The position numbers and the translations under genes are program-made. Source: Pseudocoprococcus catus (lineage in GTDB: Bacteria; Bacillota; Clostridia; Lachnospirales; Lachnospiraceae). Taken from it: DNA of 64,000 nt. Below the pieces are notes generated by a model. That model did no database searches. It saw only the letters and a list, made by a program, of their open reading frames with translations, and was not told the origin of the DNA. The first letter of the stretch is position 1, and each line of letters opens with the position of its first letter. Positions 1-9,900 of the stretch are shown here, piece after piece. The stretch spans positions 62,001 through 126,000 of the forward strand of contig NZ_JAAXCM010000023.1 of the NCBI RefSeq assembly GCF_019734885.1, read 5' to 3'.

Positions 1-1031
1 ATAATGGCATGTCTGTGATCTTCCCGCGGATAATCATCCAAAGCCGCTTTCAAAGCTCTGGTGGCCTGATCAAAAGCCGCATCACCGATGGCATGCATCT
101 CTATCTGCAGTCCGGCACGATTGGCCTTTTTGCAGAATTCTGCCACCTGCGCATCACTGTAGTACAAAACACCTTTGCTGTCGCTGTTCTCATAAGGCAC
201 ACGAAGCGCTGCATCCTTTGAACCAAAGCAGCCGTCTAACGCAGTGGCAAAACATCCGCCCACTCTCAGCAGATGCCGTTTCCGTACTTTCTTCACATCC
301 ATGGTCTGGAAAAAGACACGCATCTGCATACCGTTATTCAGCCCACGTCCAAACCATCTCTCCAAATCCACATCCAGATCTCTGACAAACCCCACCCCAC
401 TTACCGTGTGGATCATTCCGATCCCCTTGGAGGCCATATAATCAATGGCTTTCTGCATATTCTTTAACAACTGTGGTACTGAAATCGAATTCGTCACATA
501 ATCCGAAATGGCAAAAAAGGCTTCCTGATTCATTTCCCCTGTATCCGCATGGCAGCCACGAAGCCCCGACACTTTATCCTTCACCTGCTCATAGAGTTTC
601 GTATTCACAATGCAGGCATGTCCGTCATATTTCACCATGAAAACCGGTTTATCCGGACAGACCCGGTCCAGCTCATTTCGGTTGACAAGTCTTCTCTCTT
701 TAACCGAGTACGGGGACGCACCAAAACCGATCAGCATCTTCTGGTCACTTTTCTTTGCAAAATCAGACAGCATCGAAAGAATCTCTTCATTACTGGCAGC
801 ATTCATGACATTCAGTCCGGCATGAAATGTGGAAAAACTCGCAAAGTGAATATGGCTGTCCGTGAAGGCCGGAATCAATGCTTTCTTTCCAAGCCGCTCA
901 TGACGAACAGAGATATATCTTTCCGGCAATTCATCTCCTACATATAAAATTCTGCCGTCGTCTTCTACAAGATAACGTGCTACCTGATCATTGGCATCGC
1001 ACGTCAGAATCGCACCTTCATAAACCTTCAT
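1..1031 (-). CDS. amidohydrolase family protein (YtcJ-like), 3' end cut by window edge
   Basis: Translation from an ATG at 1031, preceded by AGGAGG, gives a long open frame to the left edge. It begins MKVYEGAILTCD and soon reaches a TDSHIHF motif, the metal-binding HxH of amidohydrolases, then HAIGDAA, typical of the YtcJ branch, and later YPREDHRHA close to the edge. Such enzymes are cytoplasmic metal-dependent hydrolases of C-N bonds; the substrate cannot be told. The C-terminal part lies outside the window. A promoter sits just upstream, and the next gene upstream on the same strand is a GntP-type permease separated by a palindrome, so co-transcription is unlikely. Confidence 0.85.
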   Translation of the reverse strand, partial: MKVYEGAILTCDANDQVARYLVEDDGRILYVGDELPERYISVRHERLGKKALIPAFTDSHIHFASFSTFHAGLNVMNAASNEEILSMLSDFAKKSDQKMLIGFGASPYSVKERRLVNRNELDRVCPDKPVFMVKYDGHACIVNTKLYEQVKDKVSGLRGCHADTGEMNQEAFFAISDYVTNSISVPQLLKNMQKAIDYMASKGIGMIHTVSGVGFVRDLDVDLERWFGRGLNNGMQMRVFFQTMDVKKVRKRHLLRVGGCFATALDGCFGSKDAALRVPYENSDSKGVLYYSDAQVAEFCKKANRAGLQIEMHAIGDAAFDQATRALKAALDDYPREDHRHAI

Positions 1032-1066
1032 ATGAATCCCTCCTGTTCGTAACCACTACTGCTTTT

Positions 1067-1095
1067 ATTTTAGCACGACAAAAGATGCCTGACAA
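1067..1095 (-). promoter_or_regulatory. promoter of the amidohydrolase gene
   Basis: On the minus strand TTGTCA (1095-1090) and TAAAAT (1072-1067) are separated by 17 bp, about 35 nt before the ATG at 1031. The -35 overlaps a hairpin (1081-1118) with arms AAAGATGCCTGA and TCAGACATCTTT, which may also end the upstream transcript. Confidence 0.55.
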
Positions 1096-1134
1096 CATTC
1101 CGCCATCAGACATCTTTTGAAACATTCATATTTT

Positions 1135-1276
1135 GTAACTGTTCAGAGCCAAGCAAAATTTCAAAAACCAGGTATAAAATGCTTGCATTTTTAAAACTGT
1201 TTTTGAAATTTTATTTGGCGGATACGCCACACCGACGAAATGCGTAGCATTTTGGAGGTTGGCTCTGAACAGTTAC
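1135..1276. repeat. intergenic palindromic element 1 (about 140 bp)
   Basis: Perfect 17-bp inverted ends, GTAACTGTTCAGAGCCA at 1135-1151 and its complement at 1260-1276, enclose an inner hairpin (CAAAATTTCAAAAAC pairing with GTTTTTGAAATTTT). There is no coding frame. It looks like a miniature inverted-repeat element or a large bidirectional RNA hairpin between the permease and the amidohydrolase gene. Confidence 0.7.
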
Positions 1277-1342
1277 CACATTTTAATTATTCGCTTGTTT
1301 ATTCAATTCAAATACACCTAAAATCAGGCCTCTAAACACTTC

Positions 1343-2653
1343 TTATAATCCCATCTGAGCAAGAACAATGAAAAGACCACATGTGATAAATGGGATAATA
1401 ATCTGTGTAATCGCAATATCAAAGTAGGCTTCCTTATGTGTCAGCTTGCAGATACCAAGCAATGTAATCTGAGCACCCTGGTGAGGCAGAGTATCCAGTG
1501 TACCTGCTGCAATTGTAGCGATACGATGAATGTAAGGTAATTTTGCACCAAGTGCAAGATATGTATCTGTCAGTGCGTTAAACGCAACACCCATACCACC
1601 TGAAGCAGAACCGCAGGCACCGGCACAGATAGCAACTGTAATCATAACGAATACAAGTGGAGGCATTGACATACCCTTTAATGCTGTAACAAGATCTGCA
1701 AATCCCTGTGTATTCTTAACAACACCACCGAAACCAACAACGATGGCTGTATTCAAAATGGCAACACCGGAGTCTGCTGCACCTTTATTGAAAACTTTCA
1801 CCCACTGTTCAATACCGCCCTTGACGAATTTGAACATCAGAATAGCTGCTAATGCAACCCCTGCAAATACAGATGGCACAACATCAAGATGAAAGCCATT
1901 AAACAGAACAAGAATCAGAATAATAGGAATGAATGCGATTACCCAGTGCGGCAAATCTTCACGTCCCTGAATGTTCAAATCTTCTGCTGACAGCTGTGTC
2001 TTTAATCTTGCATCATCAAAATAATAACCGTTCTTTGTGAACTTGCGGGCACGATATTCCAGCCATACAAAGATTAACAGGAATTCAATAATGGATACAA
2101 TCAGAGATGGTACAAATGCAGCTGTTGATAAAGTACCAAGACTCTTGATCGCAATAACATTCTGAATGGACGGAGAACCCGGTGCTGACATGGACCATGT
2201 CCAGCAGCCTGCTGAAATTGCAGCCGGAATCAGCCGTCTTGTCAGATTGGATTCCTTGAAAAGGTTCAGTGCAATCGGATAAATAACGAAGAATACAACG
2301 AAACCGCTGACACCACCAAAAGTAAGAATACCTGTGATACACATGATAATAGGAGCTACAAACTTACCATGACATAAACCGCCGATAAATCGTGCAATAG
2401 ATTCTGCAGCACCTGTAAACTGGTAAACCGCACCAAACAATGCACCGACAAAGAATGTCAGGAAATACTTAGAAACGTAATCTGCTGCCGCCGGCATGAA
2501 CATATCCTGCAAGCCTTCCATGATCGGAATACCTGAACAGATTAATACGAAAATCGTCACTACCGGAGCAAGAATCAATGCGCTTAACTGCTTAAACGCC
2601 AGTAACGCAAAGAGAATAATGGCAATTAATAACACAAGAATACCAAAATTCAT
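1343..2653 (-). CDS. GntP-family permease (H+/organic anion symporter)
   Basis: A 436-residue, very hydrophobic protein with about 11-12 membrane segments; length and sequence (for example FGGVSGFVVFFV and CGSASGGMGVAFN) match the GntP/citrate-proton symporter family, which imports gluconate-like or other carboxylic acids. The frame is open further upstream, but the ATG at 2653 is preferred because a GGGGG ribosome site precedes it and the hydrophobic N-terminus starts there. The gene has a sigma-54-type promoter and an upstream palindrome, so it is probably induced by an enhancer-binding activator encoded elsewhere. The substrate is not visible. Confidence 0.85.
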   Translation of the reverse strand: MNFGILVLLIAIILFALLAFKQLSALILAPVVTIFVLICSGIPIMEGLQDMFMPAAADYVSKYFLTFFVGALFGAVYQFTGAAESIARFIGGLCHGKFVAPIIMCITGILTFGGVSGFVVFFVIYPIALNLFKESNLTRRLIPAAISAGCWTWSMSAPGSPSIQNVIAIKSLGTLSTAAFVPSLIVSIIEFLLIFVWLEYRARKFTKNGYYFDDARLKTQLSAEDLNIQGREDLPHWVIAFIPIILILVLFNGFHLDVVPSVFAGVALAAILMFKFVKGGIEQWVKVFNKGAADSGVAILNTAIVVGFGGVVKNTQGFADLVTALKGMSMPPLVFVMITVAICAGACGSASGGMGVAFNALTDTYLALGAKLPYIHRIATIAAGTLDTLPHQGAQITLLGICKLTHKEAYFDIAITQIIIPFITCGLFIVLAQMGL

Positions 2654-2774
2654 AATAGCAATCCCCCTTTTATTTGTCTGATTGTGATCATCCACTCTCT
2701 TTTGAATAACCACTTTCCTTATCTCACATAATGCCTGCCCTTCACCTGTGAAATAATTTCTTATACCAACTATT

Positions 2775-2792
2775 AAGCAAATAATATGCCAA
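2775..2792 (-). promoter_or_regulatory. sigma-54 (RpoN) -24/-12 promoter for the GntP permease
   Basis: On the minus strand TTGGCATATTATTTGCTT has the GG-N10-GC spacing diagnostic of sigma-54 promoters. It lies about 120 nt before the permease ATG. No convincing sigma-70 promoter was found in the same gap. Confidence 0.75.
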
Positions 2793-2877
2793 CTTTTTAA
2801 CATGCTGTAAAATGGGGATTTTCAGCCATTTTATCGTTTGTTTTTTCTTGTATTTATGTGTTTTTATTTCTAATATC

Positions 2878-2893
2878 GTGTCATTTTTGACAC
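2878..2893. promoter_or_regulatory. upstream activator palindrome for the sigma-54 promoter
   Basis: GTGTCATTTTTGACAC is a perfect palindrome with 6-bp arms and a 4-bp spacer, about 90 bp upstream of the -24 box. That is the usual place for an enhancer-binding protein site. The rest of the gap 2654-2956 is AT-rich and holds nothing else I recognise. Confidence 0.55.
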
Positions 2894-2956
2894 ATAATTT
2901 ATTTTCACTTTCTTATGTGTACTGATTTTTTTCATACACACATAATTTTTGAATTT

Positions 2957-4312
2957 TTACAGATTCTTTACCGTCTGTAATTGCTTTCTTCTGACAAGAA
3001 TATAACAAAGAATATGAACACCACCGGTAATAATCCAGGTAATTGGATAGGAAATATACAGCATCCAAAGACTTCTGTGAATCTGAAACGCAGTAAAAAT
3101 CCACACAATCCGCAGGCCGCAGGCACCAATCAGCGAAACAATCATTGGCAGCAGCGAATAACCGACACCTCGGAGTGCACCAACCATTGTATCCATAATG
3201 CCGCATAAGAAGTAAGTCGTACAGATTACAGACATTCAATCCTTTCCAAATTGAATTACATTGGGATCTGATGAATAAATAGACAACAGCGTGTCTCCGG
3301 CAAGCCATGCACCCACACCGAAAATAAGACCTACAGATATCACCAGTCCCTGACATATAAACAGCACCTTGTGAATCCGTTTTTCCTCGCCGGCACCATA
3401 ATTCTGGCTTGTAAAACTCATAGCGGTCTGCTGAAAAGTATTCATGGATATATAAATAAAGTTTTCGATATTCATAGAGGCGGTATTGCCTGCCATGGCT
3501 GTAGAACCAAAGGAATTAATGGATGACTGGATCAATACATTGGACAGTGAAAAAACGACACCCTGCATTCCCGCCGGCAGACCGATCTGCATGATCTGAC
3601 GCAATTTATTTTTTACAATTCCCAGCTGATGCAGATCCAGATGACAGCACCCCCGGCTTCTCATCAGGCAGCGAATGATCAGTACCGCAGAGATATATTC
3701 CGCAATCACCGTTGCCAGTCCGACACCTGCTACACCCAGATGGCAAACAATAACAAAAAACAGATTAAAGCAAACATTAATAACTCCTGCCGTCACCAGA
3801 TAGAACAGCGGCCTTTTCGTATCTCCCACTGCACGAAGAATAGAACTGCCGAAATTATACAGCAGTGTCGCCGGCATGGCCAGAAAATAAATCTTCAGAT
3901 ACAAACTGGACTGATCCAGAACATCATCCGGTGACCCCATCCAGATCAGAAGTGTTCTTGTCACAGTCACACCAAGAATCAACAGAAAAATACCACTAAC
4001 CATACTCAGGGTAATAGCTGTATGTACCGTTTCATTCACTTCATCATCTCTTCCGGCACCATGAAAACGGGCCACAAGAACATTGGCACCCACAGAAAAT
4101 CCGATAAAAAGATTAATCAGCAGGTTGATCAATGAGCTGGTGGAACCCACTGCTGCTAATGCCGTACTGCCGACAAATCGGCCAACCACAATAATATCTG
4201 CTGCATTAAACAGCAGCTGTAAAATGCCGGACAGCATCAGCGGAATTGAAAAGCGAATAATCTTTCCAAATAACGGTCCGTGACACATATCAATTTCATA
4301 AGACTGACTCAT
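2957..4312 (-). pseudogene. MATE-family multidrug efflux transporter interrupted by in-frame TGA
   Basis: The upstream part (4312-3239, 358 codons) and the downstream part (3235-2957) are in the same frame and together give about 450 residues, the normal MATE length. They are separated only by a TGA at 3238-3236. The local sequence reads GKD-stop-MSVICTTYFLCG; family members normally have a residue such as Arg here, so a CGA to TGA change is the simplest explanation. The frame is otherwise intact with twelve predicted membrane segments. An ATG follows the stop directly, so re-initiation is conceivable. It is divergent from a MarR gene, a common arrangement for drug-responsive efflux pumps. 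Confidence 0.8.
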
Positions 4313-4364
4313 TTATTCACACTCCTTCTCATAGATAAAAAGCTGTATCTCCTCTGCATTTTCT

Positions 4365-4380
4365 TTGAATTTGCATTCAA
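4365..4380. promoter_or_regulatory. palindrome upstream of the MATE gene, possible MarR operator
   Basis: TTGAAT-TTGC-ATTCAA is a perfect 6-bp inverted repeat 53 bp upstream of the MATE ATG. It resembles the AATTC/GAATT palindrome found at the divergent marR promoter, so the same regulator may bind both. Confidence 0.35.
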
Positions 4381-4436
4381 GGCTATACAGGCCTTAAAAT
4401 TCAGCGTACAAAAAGCAGCCCAAACGATGAGCTGCT

Positions 4437-4602
4437 CTAGTACATCGTTTCGTAAATAACTATACCAATCGCGTAGGATGCGGATTCGAGTGTGCAGGTA
4501 AAAAAACGCAGGCGTAGCGGGCTACGCCGAGGCTTTTCTACCTGCACACTCGGATTCGCAGGCAAGTGAATGGTGTAGTTATTTCGAAAATGATGTACTA
4601 GT
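4437..4602. repeat. intergenic palindromic element 2 (nested, about 165 bp)
   Basis: Three nested inverted repeats share one centre. The outer arms are CTAGTACATC...ATAACTATACCA near 4437-4473 and its near-complement near 4571-4602. The middle arms are CGAGTGTGCAGGTA at 4487-4500 and its complement at 4539-4552. The inner arms are GGCGTAGC at 4511-4518 and GCTACGCC at 4521-4528. It has no plausible protein and is unlike the flanking genes. It fits a MITE or REP-like element or a large terminator-like hairpin. Confidence 0.7.
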
Positions 4603-4661
4603 ATTATAGACCTGTTAATTACGAATTTCAAGCTATCCAGCTTGTATTTTTTTATTTTCTA

Positions 4662-4708
4662 TTGACATCTCGCCTTTGAATGTTATAATTCTAATTGTTT
4701 GAATTATA
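4662..4708 (+). promoter_or_regulatory. marR promoter with overlapping operator palindrome
   Basis: TTGACA (4662-4667), a 16-bp spacer and TATAAT (4684-4689) precede the marR start. The -10 box is the left arm of TATAATTC-N9-GAATTATA (4684-4708), an 8-bp perfect inverted repeat placed to block transcription, as expected for MarR autorepression. Confidence 0.7.
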
Positions 4709-4767
4709 ATATTTTGAAACAGAATCTTATGATTTCATTCCAATTAATCGCAAGAAAGGATTATTCT

Positions 4768-5208
4768 ATGTCATCTTTATCTTTTCATTATCTTGCCATG
4801 GCCGTTCATTCCATGATACAGAAAAATTTCATGGAACAGGTTAAACCATCAGGTCTGACCTCCGGTCAACCTAAAGTTCTGGATTATCTTCGGGATCACA
4901 ACGGCGCCAACCAGAGAGAAATTGCCGCTGCCTGCCATATTGAGCCTGGCTCACTCACCTCTGTACTTAATCGCATGGAAGAAAAGGGACTCATTGAGCG
5001 ACGCATGCTGGACGGCAATCGCAGGACGTTTTATATCTTTATGACAGATAAAGGCAGTCGTCTGAAAGATCTGGTCGAAGATAATTTTGCTTCTATTGAA
5101 AAAAAAGCCTTCAGAAATATCAGCTCTGAAGAGCAGGCCGCTTTTATGGAAACATTCTCAAAAATATATGAAAATCTAATGAACAAAGGAGACACCACCC
5201 ATGAATAA
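4768..5208 (+). CDS. MarR-family transcriptional regulator
   Basis: A 146-residue protein with the MarR winged helix: SGQPKVLDYLRDHNGANQRE, then HIEPGSLTSVLNRMEEKGLIER (recognition helix) and the wing DGNRRTFYIFMTDKG. Such proteins are dimeric repressors that release DNA on binding small phenolic or drug-like ligands. The ATG at 4768 is chosen because AAGAAAGGA precedes it. It overlaps the next gene by 8 bp and is divergent from the MATE transporter, so both are likely targets. Confidence 0.9.
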   Translation: MSSLSFHYLAMAVHSMIQKNFMEQVKPSGLTSGQPKVLDYLRDHNGANQREIAAACHIEPGSLTSVLNRMEEKGLIERRMLDGNRRTFYIFMTDKGSRLKDLVEDNFASIEKKAFRNISSEEQAAFMETFSKIYENLMNKGDTTHE

Positions 5209-6499
5209 GCTCAAACGTTATATTATCTTTCTTATCGGATTGTTCGTCAATTCCCTTGGCGTAAGTCTAATTACCAAAGCTAATCTCGGTACATCCCCTA
5301 TTTCTTCTATTCCATATGTACTGAGCCTGAATTTTCCGTTGACCCTCGGTAATTTCACCATTATTTTCAGTCTTTTGCTGATTTTTCTGCAGCTGCTGAT
5401 CCTCCGCAAAAATTTCAAACCGGAATACTATCTTCAGATTCCTGTTTCCATTTTATTCGGCTATTTCATTGACTTCACTATGATTCTGCTGGCTTTTGTT
5501 CAGCCGGAATCTTATCCTTCTAAAATTATTTATCTGCTGATAGGATGTGTCATTCTGGGATTCGGCGTATATATTGAAGTCCTGGCAGATGTCGTCATGC
5601 TGCCCGGCGAATCCTTTGTTCGTGCCATCGTTCAGACATGGAACCGTGAATTCGGCAGCACAAAAGTCTGTTTTGATGTTTCCATGGCTGTGATTGCCGC
5701 TGTGCTTTCATTTGTACTGGCTCATCGTCTGGATGGCGTCCGTGAAGGTACTGTTATCGCCGCGCTGTTAGTCGGTTTTATTGCCAGACAGTTCGGCAAA
5801 GCTCTGGCTTTCGTCAAACCGCTTCTGTTCCCGGAAGATTATGCCAAATCCTCTGAAGAAGAATCTTCTGATAAAAATGCAAAAAAAGCAGCCACTCCCT
5901 CTGAATACGCCTCTGTTATTACCATCGGCCGACAGTACGGCAGCGGCGGCAGCGAGCTCGGACAGATTCTTGCCGACAAGCTTGGCTATAATTTTTATGA
6001 TAAGGAAATCATTGAAATGACTGCCGGAACCACCGGATACTCTTCCAATTACGTCGGTGAACATCAGGAATCCCTGACTAACAGCCTGCTTTATGATTTA
6101 GTTAATCATATGTACACTTTCCCTGAGACAGAAGCACCAAAGGATAAGATTTTTGATGCTCAGTCCAAAGTGATTCAGGAAATTGCAGCCAAAGGTCATT
6201 GCGTCATCGTTGGACGATGTGCCGACCAGATTCTGAAAGGCCGAACAGATTGCCTGAATATTTTCCTGCATGCACCTTTAAAAAACAGAATTGAGCGTGT
6301 GATGGACAAGAAAAATCTTAGTGAAAAAGAGGCAAAGAGTCTGATTCTCAAAGAGGAACGCCGCAGGGCAGATAATTATCATTATTATACAAGACAGATA
6401 TGGGGCGCTTCCGCCAATTACCATCTGTCTTTGGATACATCGCTTGGTTATGACTATGTCATGGATGTTATTCTGGGAACAGCAAAAAGACTTAAATAG
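5201..6499 (+). CDS. fusion: YczE/YitT-like membrane domain + cytidylate kinase-like domain
   Basis: Residues 1-210 form about five membrane helices of the YczE/YyaS/YitT-like (DUF6198) type, with GVSLITKANLGTSPISS near the start. Residues 235-432 match the cytidylate kinase-like family: TIGRQYGSGGSELG is the modified P-loop, followed by NFYDKEII and VIVGRCADQIL. That family probably phosphorylates a nucleotide-like substrate, but its real substrate is unknown. A charged linker (about 214-235) joins the halves. Translationally coupled to marR by an 8-bp overlap, so regulator and fusion are one operon. Confidence 0.8.
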   Translation: MNKLKRYIIFLIGLFVNSLGVSLITKANLGTSPISSIPYVLSLNFPLTLGNFTIIFSLLLIFLQLLILRKNFKPEYYLQIPVSILFGYFIDFTMILLAFVQPESYPSKIIYLLIGCVILGFGVYIEVLADVVMLPGESFVRAIVQTWNREFGSTKVCFDVSMAVIAAVLSFVLAHRLDGVREGTVIAALLVGFIARQFGKALAFVKPLLFPEDYAKSSEEESSDKNAKKAATPSEYASVITIGRQYGSGGSELGQILADKLGYNFYDKEIIEMTAGTTGYSSNYVGEHQESLTNSLLYDLVNHMYTFPETEAPKDKIFDAQSKVIQEIAAKGHCVIVGRCADQILKGRTDCLNIFLHAPLKNRIERVMDKKNLSEKEAKSLILKEERRRADNYHYYTRQIWGASANYHLSLDTSLGYDYVMDVILGTAKRLK

Positions 6500-6523
6500 T
6501 CCATTACCCTCAACAGCAGTGAA

Positions 6524-6787
6524 TTGAATAAGCTGAAAGCACTGGCCGATGAAAAGGCATCCATTCTGCTGATGAATCCTTCCGGCCAGATGGCCACAAA
6601 ACAGACCATCATTGAGGCCGGTCACACATCCGATGCGCTCCAATATGAACTTGAAGATATGGAAACAGCGATTCTTACAGGCAATACGACGATCATGAAA
6701 CTCCGGGAATCTTCTGATGTCATGGATATTATGACAAAACTCCGCAGCGACTGGGGATTGTTTTATCCTGAAGAAATCCATTCATAA
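6524..6787 (+). CDS. unrecognised 87-residue frame continuing after the fusion gene's stop
   Basis: This frame is the direct continuation of the preceding gene beyond its TAG at 6497-6499, with no stop in between. The only start is a TTG at 6524 without a clear ribosome site. The product (LKALADEKASILLMNPSG at the start, DIMTKLRSDWGLFYPEE at the end) looks like real protein and stops just before an intrinsic terminator. It could be a separate small gene, a readthrough extension, or the remnant of a third domain cut off by a nonsense change. I do not recognise the family. Confidence 0.4.
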   Translation: MNKLKALADEKASILLMNPSGQMATKQTIIEAGHTSDALQYELEDMETAILTGNTTIMKLRESSDVMDIMTKLRSDWGLFYPEEIHS

Positions 6788-6801
6788 TGACTGCTCAATC
6801 T

Positions 6802-6838
6802 ATATGCAGATGTCACCATGATATCTGCATATTTTTTC
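6802..6838 (+). terminator. intrinsic terminator of the marR operon
   Basis: ATATGCAGAT pairs with ATCTGCATAT around a short loop and is followed by a run of six T residues. Confidence 0.8.
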
Positions 6839-6855
6839 TTATTCGTTTCAAACTG

Positions 6856-6884
6856 CGGACAGAATTTGTCAAATATGCTATAAT
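6856..6884 (+). promoter_or_regulatory. promoter of the SNF2 helicase gene
   Basis: TATAAT at 6879-6884 with a weak -35 (CGGACA, 6856-6861) at 17-bp spacing. The roughly 85-nt leader contains a hairpin AGCAGGC/GCCTGCT. Confidence 0.5.
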
Positions 6885-6973
6885 GAAGTTTACGATTACA
6901 GCAGGCTGTGGCTATTCCGGCCTGCTATACGCTGTGCAGCACAAACACGCATTCACAGCTGAAAGGAGTTTTC

Positions 6974-9900
6974 ATGGCAATTACCAGAATGACTGTTATC
7001 AAAGCCTCCTCTGATGCAGATTATCGAAAAGGTCAGGATATTTTTTTGATCGATAAGCGCATTAAAAACTTTGAAACGGATATTAACACACTGACAGATA
7101 CCCCTATGATCACCGCTACTGTCCTTGATGCAGACGGCAGTGAACATGAAACCCAGGTATCCATCGATGAAGATGAGGGCCAGATTGTCGGCAGCTTATG
7201 TTCCTGCTCCGATTTTTACCAATCAGAAGGGCTCTGCTGCCACTGCGTCGCTATTCTTTTGAAATATATCTCCAGACGACATATTCAAACAAGCTTTCCG
7301 TCAAAAAAACAAAATCGGATTGGCCAGACATTGATTGAATCTTATATTCATCAATCTTCCGGCAGCCACTATCCTGCTGAAGCATCTGAAACCAAAGTTC
7401 TGATTGAATTGGAGCCAATTCTTCATAAACAATATCATAAACTTTCCGTCGACTTCAAGATTGGCACCGGCAAGAAATACGTCATCAAAGACTTGCTGGA
7501 GTTTGCCCGCCTTATTCGTCAAGGTGAATTATTTCAATATGGAAAGAATCTGAAATTTTTCCATGAACCTGCGGCTTTCACTTCTGAGAGCCGCAGCATG
7601 CTGGCGTTTATTATGCAGCGGATTGAAGAGTACGAATACCATTTCCACTGTGTTCAGGACAGCACCTATCGTTTCCAGACAATGAAGGCACTGCGTTACC
7701 TTCCGCTGTCTCCAACCGCTGTCGACATGTTTCTGAATATGATGATCGGACATACGCTTCAGTTTGATCTCGATGATCATATCCGGCCCATTTATGTTAC
7801 AGACGGAGACCCGGAACTTACACTTGAACTCAAAGCCAAAGATAGTGACACCTACCATCTGACCATCGAAGATTGTCTGATACTCTCCGGTGCCCGGACG
7901 TTCTGGATTCTAAAAGATAAAATCCTGTATCGCTGCTCAGAAGCCTTCAAAAAGGACATGCAGCCCTATCTGACAGAGTTAAATCGTCAGAAAGTCCGTG
8001 AAATCACACTTTCCGAGAAACAGCTTCGACCTTTTTACGGCAGTGTACTGAAGCATCTGGAAGCCCATACAGATTTTCACACTGAAGGTGTTGATCTGAC
8101 CGGTTATGAACCGCCTGAAGCGCATTTCAGTATTTACCTTGACAATCCGGCTGAGAATATCATCAGTTGTACAGCTTATGCCCGTTATGGCGAAGAAACA
8201 TTTTCTCTTGCCACGCCTATCTCCTGTGAAGATGGTTTTCGTGATGCCGCTATGGAGAACAAAATCCTGACGGCTATTCAGACTTATTTTCAGCCTGCCT
8301 CAGTATCCGGGAATGAAGATTCCCCTGTTGCTGATGCTGATTTTATCATCAGTCATGACGATCAGGCTGCTTTCCTCTTTCTGGAACAGGGACTGCCGCA
8401 TTTTTATGAACTGGCCGAGGTTTTCATTTCCTCCAATATGAAACGGATCCGCATTCTGTCTGCACCAAAGACTGCCGTTGGTGTATCCGTATCCAAGGGT
8501 CTTCTTGAAATAGATATTCAGTCTGACAGTCTGCCTTATGATGAACTGGCCGGCATTCTGAACAGTTACAGACGCCGACAGAAATACTACAAATTGAAAT
8601 CCGGAGAATTTCTCAAATTGGAGAATAATTCTCTCAGCGTTTTATCTGAATTGGCAGACGGACTTCGGCTCTCTGAACAGGCTATCCGTGGTGGCAGGAT
8701 TTCTGTGCCTTTATATCGCGCATCCTATATTGATGCCGTTCTTACCAGCCACAACAGTGATATGCAGTCCCACAGAGACCGTTATTTCAAATCACTGATT
8801 CGTGATATGAAATCTGTGGCTGACAGCGATTATGAAGTTCCTGATGCCATGAAACCCATTCTGCGTGACTATCAGAAAACCGGCTATCGCTGGCTCTGTA
8901 CCATTGCACAGCTTGGATTTGGCGGTATCCTTGCTGACGATATGGGACTTGGAAAAACTTTGCAGATCATCACACTGTTGGAACATGCCAGGCTTGAAGC
9001 GATATCCAAAACTGTCGATTTGGCAGAAACTGCTTCCCATACAGCATGTCCGCCTCCTGTTAGTCTGATCGTCTGCCCTTCGTCACTTGTTTACAACTGG
9101 GACAGTGAAATCGAGCATTTCGCACCCAATCTGAAAACCTTGCTCATCACCGGTACCGCTCAAGAACGGCAGGAATTATTGACACACTATGCAGATTATG
9201 ATATTCTCATCACTTCATACGACATGCTGAAACGTGACATTGCCAGCTATGAAAATCTCCATTTTCATTATCAGATCATCGATGAAGCGCAATATATCAA
9301 AAATCACCACACCCAGGCTGCACGCTCTGTCTGCAGCATTCATTCTGTTACCCGCTTTGCACTGACAGGTACACCTATTGAAAACCGTCTCAGTGAATTG
9401 TGGAGTATTTTTGAATATCTGATGCCAGGATTCTTATATCCTTATGCTTATTTCCGCTCAGAACTGGAACAGCCGATTGTAGAAAATAAGGATAAAATCG
9501 CTGCCACGAGGCTTCAGCAGCTTGTCCGTTCTTTTATCATGCGGCGTCTGAAAACAGATGTCTTAAAGGAACTGCCGGACAAACTGGAACATGCGGTTTA
9601 TGCCCAGATGACGGATGAACAGAAGAAGCTTTACACTGCCAATGCACTGAAACTCCAGAAAAATCTGGAACAGCAGAGCGACAGTATGTTTAAGACGAGT
9701 AAAATCCAAATTTTGGCTGAATTAACCAAACTGCGCCAACTCTGCTGCGACCCGTCCTTAATCTATCAGAATTACCATGGCGGCTCAGCGAAACTGGACA
9801 CCTGTATCCAGCTCATTGAAAATGCCATGGCTGGCGGCCACAAAATTCTTCTGTTTTCACAGTTCACATCTATGTTGGATGTGATTGAACGCCGTCTGAA

